DNA of 7,894 nucleotides from contig DATESZ010000229.1 in the NCBI GenBank assembly GCA_035283845.1, positions 1 to 7,894 of the forward strand. The letters are read 5' to 3'. Shown here in pieces: positions 4,535 to 7,894 of this stretch. The notes beneath the pieces are model-generated. The model ran no database searches. It saw only the letters and a list, made by a program, of their open reading frames with translations, and was not told where the DNA came from. Each line of letters begins with the position of its first letter. The stretch's first letter is position 1. Made by a program: the position numbers and the translations under genes. The stretch comes from DATESZ01 sp035283845 (GTDB lineage: Bacteria; Desulfobacterota; Syntrophia; Syntrophales; JACQWR01).

Positions 4535-6445
4535 GTGATTGTTCTAAAAGAACGTTTGGCTTCCGCCACTTTTCCCTCTCTTCTTATGCAAAAAGTTAAG
4601 TGCGCACCTCTGCAGGCAGCCTTGCGAGAAAAGGACTTGGGCATATATCGAGAAATTACCTGGCATAAATACTTTCAGCGCGTCGAGAGCTTCTGTTTAG
4701 GATTGGTAGAGCTTGGCTTGGAGCGGGGAGATCGAGTGGCCATCATGGGAGACCCTTGTCCAGAGTGGATATACGCTGACCTGAGCGTTCAGTCCGCCGG
4801 GGCCATCAGTTATGGTATTTTCTCTACCAGTTCCCTGTCGGAAGTAAAGTATTTAATGGAGAACGGGGGTGCCAAATTTTTCGTGGCTGAGGATCAGGAA
4901 CAGGTGGATAATATCCTCGCTGTGGCCGATCAGCTCTTTTACCTAAGAAAGATCATCGTTATCGATAGGAGGTCTATGTTTATGTATAAGGACCCCCGTA
5001 TCATCAGCTTTTCAGAGGTGGAAAAAATAGGGCGCCAACGCAAGGATATGGAGCCAAATTTGTTTGAAAGGTTGGTAAACGAGGTTCAGCCTGATGATAT
5101 AGCGACTATTATTTATACCTCCGGCACTACAGGCTCCCCGAAAGGAGTGATGCTTTCTCATCGCAACATCATAACTGGCTGGACAGGATTATTGGTTGCC
5201 TTTCCTCAGTTGCGAAAGCCGCAGCGGAATGTCTGCATGCTGGAGCTCGCCCATATTATGGAGAGAGCTAATAGCGCCTACCTACCATTAATGGGTAATT
5301 TCATACCTCATTTTGCTGACAAAATTGAATCGATTCAAGAGATTCTTTTTGAAGTTTCGCCTACTTACTTGGCTACACCGCCGAGATTTTTTCAGAAGTG
5401 GGCAGCCCAGGCTTTGAGTGATATGGAGGAAAGTACGCCCCTGAAGAAGGCCGTTTACCGATTTGCTATGTCCATAGGACGCCGGTATATTGGAAAAAAA
5501 TGGAATATGGAAAAATCTTTAATATGGGAAGCGCTTTATAGACTGGCCTATTGGCTTTCGTTTCGGCATATTTTGAACAGGTTTGGTCTTGCTCGAGTAA
5601 AGTTTTGTGCTACAGGAGCTGCCCCTGTGCCCGTTGAGACAGTAGCTTTATGGCAAATATGGGGGTTAAGGTTACGGGAAGGTTTTGGCCTCACCGAAGG
5701 CGGGGGGCTCCCTCTCATGCAATTAGAAGATTTCCCCAAGCCGGGCAATACGGGTAAACCTCTTGAGGGTTATGAATTGAAGTTGACAGAAGAAGGCGAG
5801 CTGCTTATTGGGGGCGCTCCCATATTTTTCGGTTATTGGCAGGATGAAGAGGCTACCAATAAAATTAAAAGGGGCAACTGGATCCATACTGGAGACATTG
5901 GAAAAATCGTCGAAGGAGGAAACTTGAGTATCGTGGATCGATTGAAGGATGTTTTTACCACTGCCGGGGGGAAGACTATGAGTCCCTCTGAGATTGAAAA
6001 GGTCCATAAATCGAGCCCTTATATCAGCGAGGCAGTGATCTTTGGACATGGGCGCAAGTATCCCGTAGCCTTGATTGAGATCAACTTCGATACGGTTTCG
6101 GAATGGGCAAGGAGCCATGGGGTCATATACGGCTCTTTTGCGAGCTTAGCCGAACACCCCAAAGTTTACGATCTGATCGCTAATGAGGTGGCTAAAGCAA
6201 ACGCCCGGCTCGCCCGGGCAGAGCAGCCAAAGAAATTCCGCATTATCCCCAAGGAACTGGATCCTGCGGATGAAACGGAGCCGGTGACGGCCACCCGCAA
6301 GATACAACGGGATAAATTCTACCGGAGGTTTAAGGATTTGATAGAATCCATGTATACTGCGGAGGAAGAGGAACGTATCAGCGCCGGGTTAGACCTGCCG
6401 GAAGATGAGGCGGCGGAAAAGGAACGAAGAGGCGAGAATTGTTGA
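4535..6445 (+). CDS. AMP-forming long-chain-type acyl-CoA synthetase
   Basis: A 636-residue member of the ANL superfamily, FAA1/FadD15-like long-chain branch, which activates a carboxylic acid through an acyl-adenylate to its CoA thioester. Motifs seen: ATP-binding YTSGTTGSPKG at 194-204; a LACS-type segment LELAHIMER at 236-244 followed by YLPLMGN; FGLTEGG at 384-390; HTGDIG at 451-456; the hinge region DRLKDVFTTAGGK at 468-480; and the C-terminal catalytic lysine K589 in TATRKIQRDKF. Length is typical for the LACS branch and about 100 residues longer than benzoate-type ligases, so a fatty or bulky acid is more likely than benzoate; the true substrate is unknown. The charged tail (608-633) is rich in Glu and Lys. 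The start given is GTG; an ATA start at 4502 would add 11 residues (IANVIDLLKDD) and fits the ribosome site better. First gene of the rightward operon, 59 bases before the binding-protein gene. Confidence 0.93.
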   Translation: MIVLKERLASATFPSLLMQKVKCAPLQAALREKDLGIYREITWHKYFQRVESFCLGLVELGLERGDRVAIMGDPCPEWIYADLSVQSAGAISYGIFSTSSLSEVKYLMENGGAKFFVAEDQEQVDNILAVADQLFYLRKIIVIDRRSMFMYKDPRIISFSEVEKIGRQRKDMEPNLFERLVNEVQPDDIATIIYTSGTTGSPKGVMLSHRNIITGWTGLLVAFPQLRKPQRNVCMLELAHIMERANSAYLPLMGNFIPHFADKIESIQEILFEVSPTYLATPPRFFQKWAAQALSDMEESTPLKKAVYRFAMSIGRRYIGKKWNMEKSLIWEALYRLAYWLSFRHILNRFGLARVKFCATGAAPVPVETVALWQIWGLRLREGFGLTEGGGLPLMQLEDFPKPGNTGKPLEGYELKLTEEGELLIGGAPIFFGYWQDEEATNKIKRGNWIHTGDIGKIVEGGNLSIVDRLKDVFTTAGGKTMSPSEIEKVHKSSPYISEAVIFGHGRKYPVALIEINFDTVSEWARSHGVIYGSFASLAEHPKVYDLIANEVAKANARLARAEQPKKFRIIPKELDPADETEPVTATRKIQRDKFYRRFKDLIESMYTAEEEERISAGLDLPEDEAAEKERRGENC

Positions 6446-6460
6446 AAAATTGATATTTCA

Positions 6461-6480
6461 CGTTTGCTTATTAACAAACG
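6461..6480 (+). other. Intercistronic hairpin before the binding-protein gene
   Basis: CGTTTG (6461-6466) pairs with CAAACG (6475-6480) across an 8-base AT-rich loop, 15 bases after the synthetase stop codon. It is not followed by a T-run, so it is more likely an mRNA-stability or processing element than a terminator. Such elements can help uneven expression of abundant binding proteins (inference). Confidence 0.4.
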
Positions 6481-6504
6481 CATTATACGAGTGAGGTAAA
6501 TCAA

Positions 6505-7722
6505 ATGGAAAAGAAGCGGCAATTTGCAATGTTAGGATTGTTTTTAAGTATGGTTCTTATCGGCCTGGCCTCCTCTAATGCCATAGCCGCTGAGGGTAAA
6601 GAGCCTTATAAAATTGGGATGAGTGCGGCTCGGACGGGTCCAGCCGCCATCTCCTACACCCCTGGAAGCGAGGGGATCAGGGTCTATATAGAAAAGATTA
6701 ATGATGCAGGCGGTATTAATGGCCGTCCTATAAAGCTTATGATTGAAGACGATGGCGGAGTGGGTACGAAAGCCGGCTCTAATATTAAGAAATTTGCTGA
6801 GGCGGGAGCGCATTTAGTTACAGTTGCCAGTGTTTCAGCTACCTATGGTCCGGCGATAGCCGAGGCCAAAAGGGCTAATATCCCTATATTATTTGGTGCG
6901 GGAAGTGTTTCCCCTAAAGAAAGTTTGCCTCCTGACCCTGATCCGTTGGTATTTGCGACAAGCGATAAGGGGCTCCTCGCGGATCCGCATAGAGGTGTGG
7001 AAACCATATCCCAGATAGCTTCCAAGTTAGGGATCAAACAAGTTATAATCGGCATAGTTGTCATGGACATCCCCGTGGCTATGGGCATAGCCCAGAGGAT
7101 GAAAATATTGGCTGAAAAAAAAGGCTGGGATGTTATATTGTCGCCCATCCCGCCCGGCGCGGTTGATCTCACCGCTGTCGCTGCGAAATGGATAGAAAAG
7201 GGAGTCAACTTTGGAATAGAGAGCGGTCCTACTGTAGCGAGGCTGATGTACCCTGCTCTAATGAAACGGGGATGGAAGGGGAATTTTGTCATCTTGTATG
7301 AAGCCTTTAATTATTTGACGGATATCAAATCGGATAACCTATATGCCATTTGCTCTGTTACACCTCTGGAAATGATGAATCTGCCGGAGCACAAAGAGAT
7401 TGTAGAGGCTTCAAGAAAGTATAAAGCCTCAATAGTTCTTACAGAAAATTTGTGGGGATGGGATACCGGAAAGGTCCTGGAGAAAATATTAAGACAAGCC
7501 GGATGGCCGCCCACTCCAAAAAAGTTTTTGGAAGTGATGAACGATTTTGAATGCGACAACAGACCCCTGGCAAGGTTGCACAAATGGACCCCAAGCGACC
7601 ATTTGGGCAGTCTCGTCTGGCGTGCATATAAATGGGATAAGAAGATCAGGCAGGTAGTTCCTGTGACAGATTGGCGGCGCTCCAGCGCAACAGGGGAGAT
7701 CATAGAAAAGGCAGTTCAATAA
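6505..7722 (+). CDS. LivK-like periplasmic substrate-binding protein of an ABC transporter
   Basis: A 405-residue type I periplasmic binding protein (Peripla_BP_6, leucine/isoleucine/valine-binding class). Residues 1-29 form a signal peptide: basic MEKKRQ, a hydrophobic core at about 8-22 and a likely cleavage after an Ala near SNAIAA (24-29). No lipobox cysteine is present, so the mature protein should be soluble in the periplasm. The mature start KIGMSAARTGPAA (36-48), then INDAGGINGRPIKL (65-78) and the lobe-1 IPILFGAGS (126-134), is typical of the family, which also includes binders of aromatic acids, amides and other small organic acids. GAGGT at 6493-6497 precedes the ATG by 7 bases. 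It sits between an acyl-CoA synthetase and a LivH-like permease, an arrangement pointing to uptake of a carboxylate that is then CoA-activated (inference). The ligand cannot be read from the sequence. Confidence 0.95.
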   Translation: MEKKRQFAMLGLFLSMVLIGLASSNAIAAEGKEPYKIGMSAARTGPAAISYTPGSEGIRVYIEKINDAGGINGRPIKLMIEDDGGVGTKAGSNIKKFAEAGAHLVTVASVSATYGPAIAEAKRANIPILFGAGSVSPKESLPPDPDPLVFATSDKGLLADPHRGVETISQIASKLGIKQVIIGIVVMDIPVAMGIAQRMKILAEKKGWDVILSPIPPGAVDLTAVAAKWIEKGVNFGIESGPTVARLMYPALMKRGWKGNFVILYEAFNYLTDIKSDNLYAICSVTPLEMMNLPEHKEIVEASRKYKASIVLTENLWGWDTGKVLEKILRQAGWPPTPKKFLEVMNDFECDNRPLARLHKWTPSDHLGSLVWRAYKWDKKIRQVVPVTDWRRSSATGEIIEKAVQ

Positions 7723-7750
7723 CTTTAATTGCTATGCAATAATAAAATTA

Positions 7751-7755
7751 GAGGG
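7751..7755 (+). promoter_or_regulatory. Ribosome binding site deciding the permease start
   Basis: GAGGG lies 8 bases before the ATG at 7764 but only 2 bases before the in-frame ATG at 7758. Spacing therefore favours 7764 as the start of the permease. Confidence 0.6.
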
Positions 7756-7763
7756 CAATGAAA

Positions 7764-7894
7764 ATGGTTCAGTTTATTGCCAATTCGTTAGTCTTAGCAA
7801 GTCTTTACGCTCTGGCGTCTATAGGCTTTGTGATTATTTATCGTTCCAGCCGCATCCTTAACCTGGCCCATGGCGAATTGATAATGCTCGGAGG
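7764..7894 (+). CDS. LivH-like ABC transporter permease (partial, C-terminus beyond window)
   Basis: The frame is open to the right edge and gives 43 residues from the ATG at 7764. The N-terminus is a hydrophobic helix (about 3-25, VQFIANSLVLASLYALAS) followed by IIYRSSRILNLAHGEL at 24-39. The combination of a first membrane helix with a YALASIGF-like turn and the N-(F/L)-AHGE motif is characteristic of the LivH family (BPD_transp_2), the first inner-membrane permease of branched-chain amino-acid-type transporters. It follows the LivK-like gene after 41 bases. LivM, LivG and LivF partners would be expected further right. An ATG at 7758 in the same frame would add two residues (Met-Lys). Confidence 0.9.
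   Translation, partial: MVQFIANSLVLASLYALASIGFVIIYRSSRILNLAHGELIMLG

Noticed and set aside
6461..6480. Rho-independent terminator between synthetase and binding-protein genes
   Set aside because: The stem is only 6 bp with an 8-base loop and no T-run follows; the genes look co-transcribed.
6450..6489. Possible internal promoter before the LivK-like gene
   Set aside because: TTGATA or TTGCTT could serve as -35 and TATACG as -10, but the spacings (over 25 or about 14 bases) are wrong.
6843..7292. 149-codon - strand frame opposite the LivK-like gene
   Set aside because: It is antisense to a gene with a signal peptide and conserved binding-protein motifs; no independent support.

Overview
This looks like a piece of chromosome from a strictly anaerobic, aromatic-degrading bacterium, most likely a member of the Desulfobacterota (sulfate reducers and syntrophs). 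That assignment is an inference. It rests on moderate GC, long AMP-forming acyl-CoA synthetases placed next to Liv-type ABC transporters, and a UbiD-type (de)carboxylase surrounded by Mrp/ParA-type ATPases. No rRNA, tRNA, CRISPR array or insertion sequence was seen.

Layout. Two transcription units diverge from a 312-base intergenic region (4223-4534). Leftward (- strand), a tight four-gene operon reads in transcription order: a 641-residue tandem fusion of two NBP35/Mrp-like ATPases (4222-2297), a 474-residue UbiD-family (de)carboxylase (2267-843), an 87-residue small protein that may be a phenylphosphate-carboxylase gamma-type subunit (804-541), and the first 171 residues of a third NBP35/Mrp-like ATPase that runs off the left edge (514-1). 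Gaps are only 26-38 bases and the last three genes have clear Shine-Dalgarno sites. Rightward (+ strand) lie an AMP-forming long-chain-type acyl-CoA synthetase (about 4502 or 4535 to 6445), a periplasmic LivK-like binding protein (6505-7722) and the first 43 residues of a LivH-like permease (7764 to the right edge).

How the genes may work together. UbiD enzymes use prenylated FMN to add or remove CO2 on aromatic or unsaturated acids. The unusual part is the company: three ATPase modules in one operon, each with the same N-terminal four-cysteine motif (C-x3/4-C-x2-C-x5-C), flank the UbiD gene and a small partner. I recall ParA/MinD-like ATPases being reported in gene clusters for anaerobic carboxylation of naphthalene and phenanthrene. 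The leftward operon is therefore a good candidate for an ATP-dependent aromatic carboxylase or decarboxylase system. The divergent operon would import an organic acid or amino acid and activate an acid as its CoA thioester. A functional link between the two operons is only inferred from the shared promoter region.

The intergenic region holds overlapping divergent promoter candidates, several perfect palindromes and a 9-bp inverted repeat, and it suggests coordinated control. The acyl-CoA synthetase also has a strong ribosome site that points to an ATA codon rather than to the only in-frame canonical start, which is odd.
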